64,000 bases of DNA from Pseudomonas botevensis (GCF_019145475.1 NZ_JAHTKI010000016.1:186001-250000), one strand, 5' to 3'; numbered from the stretch's first letter, positions 8,295 through 17,756 are shown. A program made the numbers and translations. The notes: a model not told the origin generated them from the letters alone.

Positions 8295-9191
8295 ATGAAC
8301 AAACTGGAACTGCTGCGCACCTTCGTCCGGGTCAGCGAACTGTCGAGTTTTACCCTCGCCGGAGAGAGCCTCGGGCTGCCGCGCTCGACCGTGTCCGAGC
8401 ATGTGCAGGCGCTCGAAAGCCTGCTCGGTGCGCGCCTGTTGCAACGCACCACGCGCAAGGTCCAAGCGACGCAGGACGGCCTGGCGCTGTATGAGCGGAG
8501 CAAGGATCTGCTGTCGCACATGGACGAAATCGAAAACCTGTTCCGTCAGGACGAAGCCTCGCTGACCGGGCGGATTCGCTTCGACATGCCGAACATCCTC
8601 GCGCGGCGCGTGGTGATGCCGCGTCTGCCGCAGTTCACTGATCGGCACCCGAATCTGGAGCTGGAAATCAGCAGCACCGACCGCCGCGTCGATTTGCTCA
8701 GCGAGGGTTTCGATTGCGTGTTGCGGGTCGGCGCGCAGCCGGATCAATCAGTGGTGGCGCGACATGTGTGCGACTTCGCGATGGTCAATTGCGCAAGCCC
8801 GGCGTACCTGGCGCGCTACGGCGTGCCGCAGAGTCTGGAGGATCTGGCCCGGCATCGGCTGGTGCATTATGTCGGGGTGCTGGGATCGCGCTCGGAAGGA
8901 TTCGTCTACGAGGAGGCGGGTCAGGTTCGCCGTCTGGCCATGGCCGGCAGTGTGACGGTCAACAGCACCGACGCTTATGAGTCGGCGGCGCTGGGCGGCT
9001 TTGGTCTGGTGCAGGTGCCGCGAACCGGCATGCACGGCTATTTGCACAATGGCGAACTGGTGGAGGTCTTGCCGCAACACAACGCCCCGGCCATGGGCGT
9101 TTCACTGCTGTACGCGCGGCAACGGCATTTGCCCTTGCGGGTGCGGGTGTTCATGGACTGGCTGACGGAGGTGATCCGCTCCAGCCTCTGA
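8295..9191 (+). CDS. LysR family transcriptional regulator
   Basis: A 298-residue LysR regulator with the CrgA-like layout. The HTH is MNKLELLRTFVRVSE then SSFTLAGESLGLPRSTVSEH and LLQRTTRKVQ. The effector domain contains the sub-family marker RRVDLLSEGFDCVLRVG (about residues 133-149) and GGFGLVQVPRTG. ATG 8295 follows GAGG and starts the canonical N-terminus; an in-frame ATG at 8199 would overlap the shared operator region. It is divergent from the SDR gene, which is its probable target. Confidence 0.88.
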   Translation: MNKLELLRTFVRVSELSSFTLAGESLGLPRSTVSEHVQALESLLGARLLQRTTRKVQATQDGLALYERSKDLLSHMDEIENLFRQDEASLTGRIRFDMPNILARRVVMPRLPQFTDRHPNLELEISSTDRRVDLLSEGFDCVLRVGAQPDQSVVARHVCDFAMVNCASPAYLARYGVPQSLEDLARHRLVHYVGVLGSRSEGFVYEEAGQVRRLAMAGSVTVNSTDAYESAALGGFGLVQVPRTGMHGYLHNGELVEVLPQHNAPAMGVSLLYARQRHLPLRVRVFMDWLTEVIRSSL

Positions 9192-9211
9192 ACCCTGCAC
9201 AAAACGATGAT

Positions 9212-9239
9212 TGTGGGAGCGGGCACGCCCGCTCCCACA
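9212..9239. terminator. Perfect 13-bp hairpin, REP-derived
   Basis: TGTGGGAGCGGGC (9212-9224) and GCCCGCTCCCACA (9227-9239) form a perfect stem with a two-nt loop, between the convergent LysR and pitA stops. The arm matches the REP consensus, so it may be a collapsed REP pair acting as a terminator. Confidence 0.65.
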
Positions 9240-9246
9240 GGCCGGG

Positions 9247-10860
9247 TCAGAAGATCTGGGTGAACAACCAATACAGGCTGCCCGACAGCAGGATTGCCGC
9301 CGGCAATGTCAGCACCCAGGCCATCAGCAGGTTGCGGATGGTCTTCATCTGCAAGCCGCCACCGTTGGCGACCATGGTCCCGGCCACGCCGGATGACAGC
9401 ACATGGGTGGTCGACACCGGCAAACCGAACATGTCGGCGGCGCCGATGGTCAGCATCGCCACGGTTTCCGCCGAGGCGCCCTGGGCGTAGGTCAGGTGGG
9501 TCTTGCCGATCTTTTCACCGACCGTGACCACGATGCGCTTCCAGCCGACCATGGTGCCCAGTCCCAGGGCAATCGCCACGGCGATCTTCACCCACAGCGG
9601 AATGAACCGCGTGGCGTTGTCGATCTGTTGCTTGAACAGTTGCAGCTTGTTGGTGGTGTCGGCGTCGAAAGTGCCGACCTTGTTCTTGTCCATCAGGCGA
9701 ATGGTTTCACTGGCCAGGTACATGTCGTTACGCACGTTGCCCATGGCTTCGGCCGGCACCTTCGCCAGCGAGCCATAACCCTTCACTTCGTCACCGATGT
9801 GCCCGGTCAGCGACGCGAGGGCCGGGATCAACTGCGGCGTGACTTCCTTGCTGCGCACGTAATCCGAGAGCACCGGACGCGGATCGGCCGGGGCCGGCAG
9901 CGGTGCACTTTTCACCAGCGCTTGCTGGGTGACTTCGGCCACGGCGGCGAACTGCAACGCCTGATCGGCAGGCATGGTGCGGTTCAGGGCGTAGGCCATT
10001 GGCAGGGTGCCGACCAGAATCAGCATGATCAGGCCCATGCCTTTCTGGCCATCGTTGGAGCCGTGGGCGAAGGACACGCCGGTGCACGTCAGGATCAGCA
10101 GGCCGCGAATCCACCATGGCGGCGGGGTGTTGCCTTCGGGCGCCTTGTACAGCGAGCGATTTTTCACGAACGCACGCAGGGCCAGCAGCAACAGCGCCGC
10201 GCAGCCGAAGCCCACCAGCGGCGACAACAGCAAGGCGTAACCAATCTTGGTTGCCTGCGCCCAGTCCACGCCGCTGGTGCCGTCGCGACCGTGCATCAGC
10301 GCGTTGGCCACGCCGACGCCGATGATCGACCCGATCAGCGTGTGCGACGAAGAGGCCGGCAGGCCCAGCCACCAGGTGCCGAGGTTCCACAGGATCGCGG
10401 CGATCAGCAGGGCGAAGATCATCGCGAAACCGGCGGACGAGCCGACCTGCAGAATCAGCTCCACCGGCAGCAGGGCGATGATGCCGAACGCCACCGCGCC
10501 GCTGGACAGCAGCACGCCGAGGAAGTTGAAGAAACCCGACCACACCACCGCAAAGTGCGGCGGCAGCGAGTGGGTGTAAATCACCGTCGCCACGGCGTTG
10601 GCGGTGTCGTGGAAACCGTTGACGAACTCAAAGCCCAGGGCAATCAGCAGCGCCACGCCGAGCAGCAGGAACGGCGTCCAGGTGGTGACCACCGTGCCCA
10701 GTTCGTGCATGTCGTGCATCAGGCTGTAGGCGGTGAACAACAGCCCCATCGCCAGCACCGCGAAAAACACCACGTAGGTGAACGGGCCGGTTTTTTTATC
10801 GAGGGCCGGCCTGCCACTGGCAGCAGAGGCCTGGCTGGCGGTCAGGGAGGGAGTAGCCAT
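9247..10860 (-). CDS. pitA: Low-affinity inorganic phosphate transporter PitA
   Basis: A PiT-family (Pfam PHO4) phosphate:proton symporter of the inner membrane, 537 residues. The two signature repeats are present: GFEFVNGFHDTANAVATVIYT near residue 75 and GLPVSTTHVLSSGVAG near the C-terminus, with SFAHGSNDGQKGMGL in the middle. About ten hydrophobic segments are visible, with a soluble insert of about 130 residues after the eighth that is usual in Pseudomonas PitA. I prefer ATG 10860 (AGGA about 10 nt upstream, starting MATPSLTAS); an ATG at 10899 adds 13 residues. It imports phosphate, probably as metal-phosphate, when phosphate is plentiful. Confidence 0.9.
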   Translation of the reverse strand: MATPSLTASQASAASGRPALDKKTGPFTYVVFFAVLAMGLLFTAYSLMHDMHELGTVVTTWTPFLLLGVALLIALGFEFVNGFHDTANAVATVIYTHSLPPHFAVVWSGFFNFLGVLLSSGAVAFGIIALLPVELILQVGSSAGFAMIFALLIAAILWNLGTWWLGLPASSSHTLIGSIIGVGVANALMHGRDGTSGVDWAQATKIGYALLLSPLVGFGCAALLLLALRAFVKNRSLYKAPEGNTPPPWWIRGLLILTCTGVSFAHGSNDGQKGMGLIMLILVGTLPMAYALNRTMPADQALQFAAVAEVTQQALVKSAPLPAPADPRPVLSDYVRSKEVTPQLIPALASLTGHIGDEVKGYGSLAKVPAEAMGNVRNDMYLASETIRLMDKNKVGTFDADTTNKLQLFKQQIDNATRFIPLWVKIAVAIALGLGTMVGWKRIVVTVGEKIGKTHLTYAQGASAETVAMLTIGAADMFGLPVSTTHVLSSGVAGTMVANGGGLQMKTIRNLLMAWVLTLPAAILLSGSLYWLFTQIF

Positions 10861-11013
10861 GAGGGGACAATCCTGAGCGAGGGAAGGAGTGTCGCTCATG
10901 ATCGTTTCTAAATATTACAGAAAGGCTGCGGCAGATCAGTGTTTGGCGGATTAGCCGGTTCATTGATCCGAATCCACGGCTGCATGCGCGGTCCTTGGTT
11001 GTCGCAGGAGCCC

Positions 11014-12042
11014 TCAGTAATCCCCGCGCTTGCGGAACGCCCAGCGCCCGGCAATCACGGTGAAGGTCGCCACCAGTGCCACCAGAATCCAGAACCCTTC
11101 CGGATCCTGCGCCAGCGGCACGCCGCCGACGTTCATGCCGAAGAAACCGGCAATGATGTTGATCGGCAGCGCCAGCACCGTGACCACGGTCAGGGTGAAC
11201 AGCGTGCGGTTGCTCTGTTCGTTGAGGTTGGCGGCGATCTCTTCCTGCAACAGCTTGATCCGCTCGCCGAGGGCGGTGAGGTCGTTGATGATCAGCGCAA
11301 ACTCCTCGGTGGACTTGCGCAGTTCCTTGACGTCCTCCTTCTGCAACCACGACGGCGGGCGGTTGAGCAGGCGCAGCAGCGAACCCGGTTCCAGCGCCAG
11401 CAGCCGTTGCAGGCGCACCAGCACCCGACGGTTGGCACCGAGTTCGGCGCGATTGGTCGACAGCCGTGAGGAGAGCAATTCGTCCTCGACCTGATCGACG
11501 CTCTGGCTGGTCTTGCGCACGATCTGGGTCAGCACTTCGCCCTGGTCGCGCAGCAGATGCACGAGCAATTCCGACGGCGAACGAAAGCGCTCGCCGGCCT
11601 TCACCGAAGAGCGCAGTTTGTCCACCGAATGCAGCGGTTGCAGGCGTGCGCTGACGATCAACTTGTTACGCACGCAGACCCACAGTGTCGATACATCCGA
11701 CGACACCATGCTGCTGAGGTTGAACACCACATCGTTGACCACCGCCAGCAACGCCGAGTCGACGTGCTCGATGCGGGTCGAACGCGAACCTTCGTGCAGC
11801 GCCTCGAAAAACTCCTCGGGCAATTGCAGATGGCTTTTCATCCAGCGCTCGCACGCGGCGTGGGCCAGGTTCAGGTGCAGCCAGAGAAACTCGTCGCTCT
11901 CGCTCTCGCTTTCGTCCTGCAAGCAGCGCAGGGCGGTTGCCGAGTCGACTTCGCGGCCACGCTCGCCGGGGCGGAAACGGAAGCCGTAGAGCAAGCCAAA
12001 CAGGTCAGGGTCGCGATGACTGATATCGAGGCTGTGGTTCAT
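11014..12042 (-). CDS. CorA/ZntB-family divalent metal transporter
   Basis: A 342-residue CorA-superfamily protein. The large N-terminal cytoplasmic domain is followed by two C-terminal membrane helices, the first ending in the family motif GMN (FFGMNVGGVPL), the second WILVALVATFTVIAGRWAF. The family includes the magnesium channel CorA and the zinc transporter ZntB; the N-terminal FGLLYGFRF and VNDVVFN segments and the size resemble ZntB more than CorA. ATG 12042 is chosen over a GTG at 12090, which gives an atypical N-terminus. The metal carried is an inference. Confidence 0.8.
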   Translation of the reverse strand: MNHSLDISHRDPDLFGLLYGFRFRPGERGREVDSATALRCLQDESESESDEFLWLHLNLAHAACERWMKSHLQLPEEFFEALHEGSRSTRIEHVDSALLAVVNDVVFNLSSMVSSDVSTLWVCVRNKLIVSARLQPLHSVDKLRSSVKAGERFRSPSELLVHLLRDQGEVLTQIVRKTSQSVDQVEDELLSSRLSTNRAELGANRRVLVRLQRLLALEPGSLLRLLNRPPSWLQKEDVKELRKSTEEFALIINDLTALGERIKLLQEEIAANLNEQSNRTLFTLTVVTVLALPINIIAGFFGMNVGGVPLAQDPEGFWILVALVATFTVIAGRWAFRKRGDY

Positions 12043-12317
12043 GAAGGCTCGCTGCAAGGAGGGCGGCTGGGGCGGGATCGACAGATTCACCTGAGCCGCA
12101 TCATCGCAATGTCACATGACCGTTGTGTGACAGCAAAGTGACGTCAAATCAGCCACTTACCGGCTGTCGGAGAATTCTCAAGAAAGGCTCTGGCACGCCG
12201 ATCTCAGGTGCGTTAGGTTGCTCGCCTCTGGCCATGAGCCAGAGGTTCGCCGACACGGATGTCCGGCCATAATCCACGTCTTACCGGACGTGCTCATCCC
12301 TGTCTCGAGTACCTGCG

Positions 12318-13943
12318 ATGTCTTTGCAAAAATCCCTGAGAGCGCAAATTCTGGCCCTGTTGAGCGGCAGCCTGCTGGCGATGCTGCTGATCGCGCTGGC
12401 CTGCTTTCACTTCCTGTCCAACGGCGTGCAGAACTACAGCCAGTTGATCGGCGGTCCGCTGCACACCTCGCAGTTGATCGACGAAGCCAACCTGCAATTC
12501 AAGGTCCAGGTACAGGAGTGGAAAAACGTCCTGCTGCGCGGCAAGCAACCGGCTGACCTGGGCAAATACTGGGGCCAGTTCGAAGATCGTCAGCGCGATG
12601 TGCAGGGGATTCTCGGCGAGCTGGCGAATCAGCAAGGCCTCGAGCCGGCGCTGAAAACCCGCATCGAGCGGCTGCGTGACGAGCATCGTCAGCTCGGCGC
12701 CGCGTACCAGAAGGGCCGTGACGCCTTCGTCGCTGCCGGTGGTGACCCGACGGCCGGTGATGTGGCGGTCAAAGGTGTCGATCGCGCCACCAGCGATCAG
12801 ATGAGCGAACTGGTGGCCGAATTGCGCAAGCAGGGCACCGAGCAATCGGCGCTGATCAGCGCCAGTGCCGAGCGCACCGTATGGCTGGGGCTGCTGGTGA
12901 TGCTCGCCTCGGGCCTGTTGATCGGGCTGTTGAGCCTGTGGCTGGTCAACCGCAATCTGGTCGAGCCGATCCGCAAACTGATCGACTACGTGACCCAGTT
13001 GAGCCGTGGCCGACTGGCCGAGCGTGTGGTCAGCCATCGTCAGGACGAGTTGGGTAACCTGGCCGCTGCGGCCAATACCCTGCGCGATTTCCTTGCCGAA
13101 ACCTTCACTCATCTGCAACGCAGCGCCAAGGATCTGGACAGCGCCAGCGGCGAATTGAACGCCATTGCCACGCTGATGGCCGGTGGCACCAACGAGCAGT
13201 TCAGCCGCACCGATCAAGTGGCGACGGCGATGAACGAAATGTCCGCGACCGCCCAGGAAGTCGCCCGCCATGCGGCCGATGCCGCGCGTGCCGCCGACGA
13301 TGCCGATCAGTCTGCCCAGCAAGGTGAGACGGTGATGCAAAGCACCATCCACAGCATCACCCAGATGCGCGGCGAAATCGCCAATACCGCCACGGTGATC
13401 CGTCGCCTGGAAGCCGACAGCGGCCGTATCGGCAAAGTGCTGGAAGTGATTCGCGGCATCGCCGAACAGACCAACCTGCTGGCGCTCAACGCCGCCATTG
13501 AAGCGGCGCGGGCCGGTGAAGCCGGGCGTGGTTTTGCGGTGGTGGCCGATGAGGTGCGCAACCTGGCGCAACGCACGGCGGAGTCGATCATCGAGATCAA
13601 CCAGATCATCCACAGCGTACAGACCGGCGCGGTGGACGCCGCCCAGGCCATCGACAGCGGCCAGACCCGCAGCGACGAAAGCGTCGAGCAAGTGACCCAG
13701 GCCGGCGCCATGCTCGAGCGCATCACCCTCGCGGTAGAAGCGATCCGTGACATGAACCGCCAGATCGCCACTGCCGCCGAAGAGCAGACTTCGGTGGCCG
13801 AAGACATCTCGCGCAACCTGACCGAGATCACGGCGATCGCCAGCACCAACCTCGACAACGTGCAGCGCACCGAAAGCGCCAGCCAGAATCTGCATGGTCT
13901 GTCGGGGCAGTTGAACGAAGTCACCGCACGCCTGAGCGCCTGA
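12318..13943 (+). CDS. Methyl-accepting chemotaxis protein
   Basis: A 541-residue transmembrane chemoreceptor. The first membrane helix lies at about residues 10-33 (LLSGSLLAMLLIALACF), then a periplasmic helical sensor of about 155 residues, a second helix at about 190-213 (WLGLLVMLASGLLIGLLSLW), a HAMP linker (NLVEPIRKLIDYV) and the signalling domain. The invariant hairpin tip is intact (EQTNLLALNAAIEAARAGE, then GRGFAVVADEVRNLAQRT). The periplasmic ligand domain is of the helical-bundle class and does not reveal the ligand. No che genes are near, so this is an orphan receptor feeding the core pathway. Confidence 0.92.
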   Translation: MSLQKSLRAQILALLSGSLLAMLLIALACFHFLSNGVQNYSQLIGGPLHTSQLIDEANLQFKVQVQEWKNVLLRGKQPADLGKYWGQFEDRQRDVQGILGELANQQGLEPALKTRIERLRDEHRQLGAAYQKGRDAFVAAGGDPTAGDVAVKGVDRATSDQMSELVAELRKQGTEQSALISASAERTVWLGLLVMLASGLLIGLLSLWLVNRNLVEPIRKLIDYVTQLSRGRLAERVVSHRQDELGNLAAAANTLRDFLAETFTHLQRSAKDLDSASGELNAIATLMAGGTNEQFSRTDQVATAMNEMSATAQEVARHAADAARAADDADQSAQQGETVMQSTIHSITQMRGEIANTATVIRRLEADSGRIGKVLEVIRGIAEQTNLLALNAAIEAARAGEAGRGFAVVADEVRNLAQRTAESIIEINQIIHSVQTGAVDAAQAIDSGQTRSDESVEQVTQAGAMLERITLAVEAIRDMNRQIATAAEEQTSVAEDISRNLTEITAIASTNLDNVQRTESASQNLHGLSGQLNEVTARLSA

Positions 13944-14052
13944 TGCCCTGGCTGTGTACCGGCGCGGATACCGAGTCGGTACACAGTCGATCTCAATTCA
14001 TCGCACCTGCCGCCGATGGCCGGTGATCTATAACCGGCATTGGAGATTTCCC

Positions 14053-14496
14053 ATGGTCAGCATCACGTCCGTTTCGATCAACCAGACCCTTACCACGTCG
14101 ACCAGCAAGACCTCGATCAGCGATACCGGCGAGGACACCTCGGCCAGCGCGACGGCCAGCACGGGTGTGAGCGCAGACACCAGCAAAGTGGCAGCAGGCG
14201 GCGCGGCTGCGGCGGGGGACAGCAGCTCCAGCAGCAGTGGCGAGTCGGACACGGTGAAAGAGCTGCGCAAGCAGATCGCCGAATTGCAGAAACAGTTGCA
14301 GGAGCAGCAGCAAGCCCTGCAAGCGGCCCAGGCCAAGCAGGAAAGCCAGGATGCCAAGGCTGCCGAGGTGGCGGCGGCCCAGTCGCAGATCGCGGCGACC
14401 TCGGCGTCCTTGCAGACGGCGACGGCGGCGTTGTTGCAGGCGTTGCAGGATTCGGACAGCAGCACTTCGGGAGCGTTGGTCAGCACTTCCGCGTGA
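14053..14496 (+). CDS. FlxA-like coiled-coil protein
   Basis: A 147-residue soluble protein without signal peptide. Residues 1-70 are Ser/Thr/Ala-rich and low in complexity; residues about 75-120 form a strong coiled coil (VKELRKQIAELQKQLQEQQQ), followed by an Ala/Gln/Ser-rich tail. This matches the FlxA-like family of uncertain function, named from an E. coli flagellar-regulon gene. ATG 14053 has GGAGA at good spacing. It follows the chemoreceptor by about 110 nt, so a link to motility is possible but unproven. Confidence 0.65.
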   Translation: MVSITSVSINQTLTTSTSKTSISDTGEDTSASATASTGVSADTSKVAAGGAAAAGDSSSSSSGESDTVKELRKQIAELQKQLQEQQQALQAAQAKQESQDAKAAEVAAAQSQIAATSASLQTATAALLQALQDSDSSTSGALVSTSA

Positions 14497-14505
14497 GGCG
14501 TTTTC

Positions 14506-14540
14506 CCCTCACCCTGACCCTCTCCCGGAGGGCGAGGGGA
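14506..14540. repeat. GC-rich hairpin repeat (CCCTCTCCC type)
   Basis: CCCTCTCCC (14518-14526) with GGGCGAGGG (14530-14538) around GGA is a second copy of the element at 3876-3910; even the flank CCCCTCACCCT is shared. Confidence 0.65.
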
Positions 14541-14565
14541 CTGACCAGACTCCAGACGCAAAAAA

Positions 14566-14601
14566 CCGCACGACTCAACCAGAGTCGTGCGGCTTCGTTT
14601 T
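14566..14601. terminator. Rho-independent terminator, bidirectional
   Basis: CCGCACGACTC (14566-14576) pairs perfectly with GAGTCGTGCGG (14582-14592) around AACCA, with AAAAA before and a T-rich run after. It serves the convergent FlxA-like and PepSY genes. Confidence 0.85.
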
Positions 14602-14609
14602 AACAAAAA

Positions 14610-14915
14610 TCAAGTGTCCTGCTTATTGCTCAACACCTTGCCGGTCGTTGCATCAAAGTCCACGTCGAACTCTTTGCCATCGGCTGTTTTCAATTCAACT
14701 TCATACTCATAACCATTGAAGTGGTTATCCAGATCGGTGTCCGTAATGGTCGCCCCCGGATGCAGTTTCAGGGCTTCGGCGTTCATCGACTCCAGCGACT
14801 TGATCTTGCCGGACTTCACCAGTTCGGGGATCTGGTCGACGCGAACGTCAGCCTGAGCCAGGCCAGCGGTGAGGGTCAGGGCGGCAGCGGTAAACAGGGC
14901 AGTCAGGGTTTTCAT
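14610..14915 (-). CDS. Periplasmic PepSY-domain protein
   Basis: A 101-residue exported protein. The signal peptide is MKTLTALFTAAALTLTAGLAQA (cleavage after AQA), followed by one PepSY-like domain (residues about 25-101, ending GKEFDVDFDATTGKVLS). PepSY proteins are small periplasmic modules associated with peptidase inhibition or envelope sensing; this one's target is unknown. It appears monocistronic, ending at the bidirectional terminator. Confidence 0.8.
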   Translation of the reverse strand: MKTLTALFTAAALTLTAGLAQADVRVDQIPELVKSGKIKSLESMNAEALKLHPGATITDTDLDNHFNGYEYEVELKTADGKEFDVDFDATTGKVLSNKQDT

Positions 14916-15068
14916 CGGTTATTCCTTTGGGTGGCTCGTTCAAGTGCGTTCAGGTTAATCACCGCAACTTAATTCACCCTTAAAAAGCGCTACGAGTGTT
15001 TGCGTCGTTTGTTCAATCGCCGTTCGCGAGCAACTTTCATGCTCTGTCTTCGATTAATGGAGGTAGGC

Positions 15069-15947
15069 ATGAAACGCATCTTTTCGTGGCTGTACGCGCC
15101 GTTGTTCTGGGGCGGATTCATCGGCGGCGCAATAGGCTTGGTGGGGTATTCGACCTGGTGGCTGTTGCCGCTGTTTGCTGTGGCGCTGGTGGTGTCGTTC
15201 AGCGCCGAATGGCTGTTGCCTTATGAGGTGAACTGGAATCGTCCGGCCGGCGATCGTCTTCGTGACATGCTCCACGCGTTGGTCAACGAAGCGCTGAATG
15301 CCGTCGGCCTGCTGGCATTGCCGGCGCTGGTGACACTGTTGTCGATTGAAGGGGCATGGCCGTCGAACTGGCCGCTGTGGCTGCAAGTCGGCCTGGCGAT
15401 TTTCATCGCCGATGCGGGCGTGAGCCTGATGCATTACGCCAGCCATCGCGTGTCGTGGTTGTGGCGGCTGCATGCGATTCATCACAGCGTCGAGCGGCTC
15501 TATGGTTTCAACGGTTTGATGAAGCATCCGCTGCATCAATTGCTGGAGGCGACAGCGGGACTGCTGCCGTTAATGGTGCTGGGTATTCCGTCCGAGGTGG
15601 CCGTGTTGCTGGCATTCGCCATTGCGATCCAACTGTTATTGCAGCATTCGAACGTCGACATGCGCGTCGGCCCGTTGCGCTGGATCTTCGCCTGGGCGCC
15701 GCTGCACCGCTTTCATCACATGAAGTACGGGCGCGCTGGTGACGTCAATTTCGGGCTGTTCCTTACCCTGTGGGACTGGCTGCTGGGCACTGGTTTTTAC
15801 ACGGAGCATTACCGGATCGGCGCGGGCGACCTGGGCATCGGCAGTCGCCTGGATTTTCCCCGGGACTATGTGGCGCAGTTGCTCGATCCCTTCGAAACGG
15901 CAACGCTGGGCAAGGAGCCGAAAGTACCCGACGGCTTGAGACGTTGA
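15069..15947 (+). CDS. Sterol desaturase / fatty acid hydroxylase family protein
   Basis: A 292-residue integral membrane di-iron enzyme. The histidine clusters that bind the two irons are visible: HYASHR (about residues 122-127), HAIHHS (about 137-142) and HRFHHMK late, with LQHSN between. Several hydrophobic helices precede and separate them. The family hydroxylates or desaturates lipids, using O2; the bacterial substrate here is unknown. ATG 15069 has GGAGGT seven nt upstream. It converges with the AraC-type gene, stop codons one nt apart. Confidence 0.82.
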   Translation: MKRIFSWLYAPLFWGGFIGGAIGLVGYSTWWLLPLFAVALVVSFSAEWLLPYEVNWNRPAGDRLRDMLHALVNEALNAVGLLALPALVTLLSIEGAWPSNWPLWLQVGLAIFIADAGVSLMHYASHRVSWLWRLHAIHHSVERLYGFNGLMKHPLHQLLEATAGLLPLMVLGIPSEVAVLLAFAIAIQLLLQHSNVDMRVGPLRWIFAWAPLHRFHHMKYGRAGDVNFGLFLTLWDWLLGTGFYTEHYRIGAGDLGIGSRLDFPRDYVAQLLDPFETATLGKEPKVPDGLRR

Positions 15948-15948
15948 G

Positions 15949-16632
15949 TCAGTCCAGCAAGCGCAGTTCGATGTGTTGCAGCGCCTGGCGGGCGGTGACG
16001 CCGAAGAGTTTTTTCAGGCTGCGGGAGAAGTGTGCGGAGTCTGCAAACCCGGCGGCGTGGGCGGCGTCGGTGACCGCATGGCCCACCAGAATCGCCGCGA
16101 TCGCCAGTCGCAATCGCCGCCACAGCACCAGTCGTCGTACCGGCAGGCCGACCTGACTGACGAACAATCGCTGCAATTGGCTCATGGACAGGTGCGCCGC
16201 CTCGGCGACGGCGCTGGCGGCGACTTTGCTCGACAGCGATGCATCGACGGTGGCGAGCGCTCGTTCGATTCGCGGATCATTCAGCGTGCGGCGTGGGCAT
16301 TGGCTCATTGCACGATCCAGGGCCGTCAGCGACAACTCAATGTCGAACAGTGCATCGCGCAACGCCCAAGCCTCAAACCGCAACGGTTCGGCGTACACCG
16401 TGAACACGGGGTCCGGCGCTTCGAGAATCGCATGGCGGGTCTGCGAGGCAATCAGCAGGCGTGAGGTGGTGACGGGTGTGTCCTCGACCAGAACCGTCAT
16501 TGGCCGGTCGGGCGCGAGTATCAGTTGGTGTGCGTAGTGGGAGTGGGGCGCAGTGCGCCCCGACATCCCGTGGATCAGGCCATAGTCGTGCCCCAGCCAG
16601 AGGCGGCCTGTCCACGGGGTGTCCGGTTGCAT
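15949..16632 (-). CDS. AraC family transcriptional regulator
   Basis: A 227-residue regulator. The N-terminal half is a cupin-like sensor beginning LIHGMSGRTAPHSHYAHQ; the C-terminal half has the double HTH of AraC proteins (VAEAAHLSMSQLQRLFVSQ and VTDAAHAAGFADSAHFSRSL). Its ATG overlaps the stop codon of the upstream glycerophosphodiesterase gene by one nt (TGATG), so the two are translationally coupled. That suggests it responds to a product of the esterase, which is inference. Confidence 0.82.
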   Translation of the reverse strand: MQPDTPWTGRLWLGHDYGLIHGMSGRTAPHSHYAHQLILAPDRPMTVLVEDTPVTTSRLLIASQTRHAILEAPDPVFTVYAEPLRFEAWALRDALFDIELSLTALDRAMSQCPRRTLNDPRIERALATVDASLSSKVAASAVAEAAHLSMSQLQRLFVSQVGLPVRRLVLWRRLRLAIAAILVGHAVTDAAHAAGFADSAHFSRSLKKLFGVTARQALQHIELRLLD

Positions 16633-17756
16633 CAGAAACCGTTGTTCTTCAACACCTGATCCACACTGGCGGCGGCCGGGCGTTTAAAGAATTTCAGCAG
16701 TTCGCTGGCGCGGTTGGTGAAAATGCCGTCGACACCTGCGTCCATGACCTTCTTGTAGTCCACCGGCTCGTCGACGGTGTAGACGTGAATCAGCAGGCCC
16801 TGGTCGTGGGTGTACTTGTTCATCCACGGCTGCACCAGATCCGAATAACTCTGATCGCCGCCATGGGTCAGCTTGGCCGACGGGCCGGTGCCGATGGCGC
16901 CCTGGGCCTTGGCGTAGTCGATCCATTGCTTGAATTCAGCTTCGGATTTCGGCTCCTGTTTGCCGTAGAAGGTGTTCTTGTCTTTCTCACCGGAGTCGGC
17001 AAACGACACGCTGGATTTCGGCTCGATGCTGCCTTCACCGACCCACAGCAACAGGATCTTCGGCACCTGCGGCATTTCCTTTTGCAGCAGTTCGAGGCTG
17101 TTCTTCTCGAAGGTTTGCAGGATCACCTTGCCGTTGCCCTGACCGACCGCGACTTTGCCTTTCGTCGGTTTGGCATCGGCCGGGATCAGCCAGCCGCGCG
17201 CCTGGAGTTTTTCCTTCAGGTCATGCTCGATGCCAGGGAACAGTTGTGGTTCCTTGGTTTCGATGTACAGGCCGGGCTTGTGCTTGGGACTGGCCTGGGC
17301 GATGTCGATGATTTCATCGAGGGTGAGGATTTTCAGCCCGGCGTAGGACGGGCGCGCGCGATCCGGGTAGGCCTTGTTGTACCAGCTACCGGCGTCGAGG
17401 GTTTTCAGTTCGGCCATGGTGAAGGCGTTGGCCGGGCTGTCCTTGCGCTCCGGGAACTTGGTGGCGACGTCGGTGGTGCGTTGCAGGTTGTTGTCGTGCA
17501 GGGCGAACAGCACGCCGTCCTTGCTGCGTTGCAGATCCATTTCCAGATAGTCGGCGCCGAGGTCGCGGGCCAGTTTGTAGGATGCTGCGGTGGATTCGGG
17601 GGCATCGAAGGACGCGCCACGGTGGGCGATCACCGCCGGGTGCGGAATGCCATGGGCCTTGGCCAGCGCGTCGGGACCGGACTGGGCGGCGTGGGCCTGA
17701 CCCAGACCGAGCATCAGGCTCAGCAGCAGGGCGCTTTTGGTGAAAGTGGCGGGCAT
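16632..17756 (-). CDS. glpQ: Periplasmic glycerophosphodiester phosphodiesterase (GlpQ-like)
   Basis: A 374-residue exported enzyme that hydrolyses glycerophosphodiesters to glycerol-3-phosphate and alcohol. The signal peptide is residues 1-23 (LLLSLMLGLGQAHA). The catalytic HRG motif is in PAVIAHRGASFDAPE (about residues 40-54), followed by YLEMDLQ and the second His in FALHDNN. The C-terminal barrel contains HVYTVDEP and GVDGIFTNR. Length matches periplasmic GlpQ. The gene ends in a one-nt overlap with the AraC-type regulator. It may supply phosphate or glycerol from phospholipid head groups. Confidence 0.9.
   Translation of the reverse strand: MPATFTKSALLLSLMLGLGQAHAAQSGPDALAKAHGIPHPAVIAHRGASFDAPESTAASYKLARDLGADYLEMDLQRSKDGVLFALHDNNLQRTTDVATKFPERKDSPANAFTMAELKTLDAGSWYNKAYPDRARPSYAGLKILTLDEIIDIAQASPKHKPGLYIETKEPQLFPGIEHDLKEKLQARGWLIPADAKPTKGKVAVGQGNGKVILQTFEKNSLELLQKEMPQVPKILLLWVGEGSIEPKSSVSFADSGEKDKNTFYGKQEPKSEAEFKQWIDYAKAQGAIGTGPSAKLTHGGDQSYSDLVQPWMNKYTHDQGLLIHVYTVDEPVDYKKVMDAGVDGIFTNRASELLKFFKRPAAASVDQVLKNNGF

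Noticed and set aside
9403..10911. A 502-codon plus-strand open frame across pitA
   Set aside because: Antisense of pitA; rich in Gln/His/Arg, with no membrane segments or known motif.
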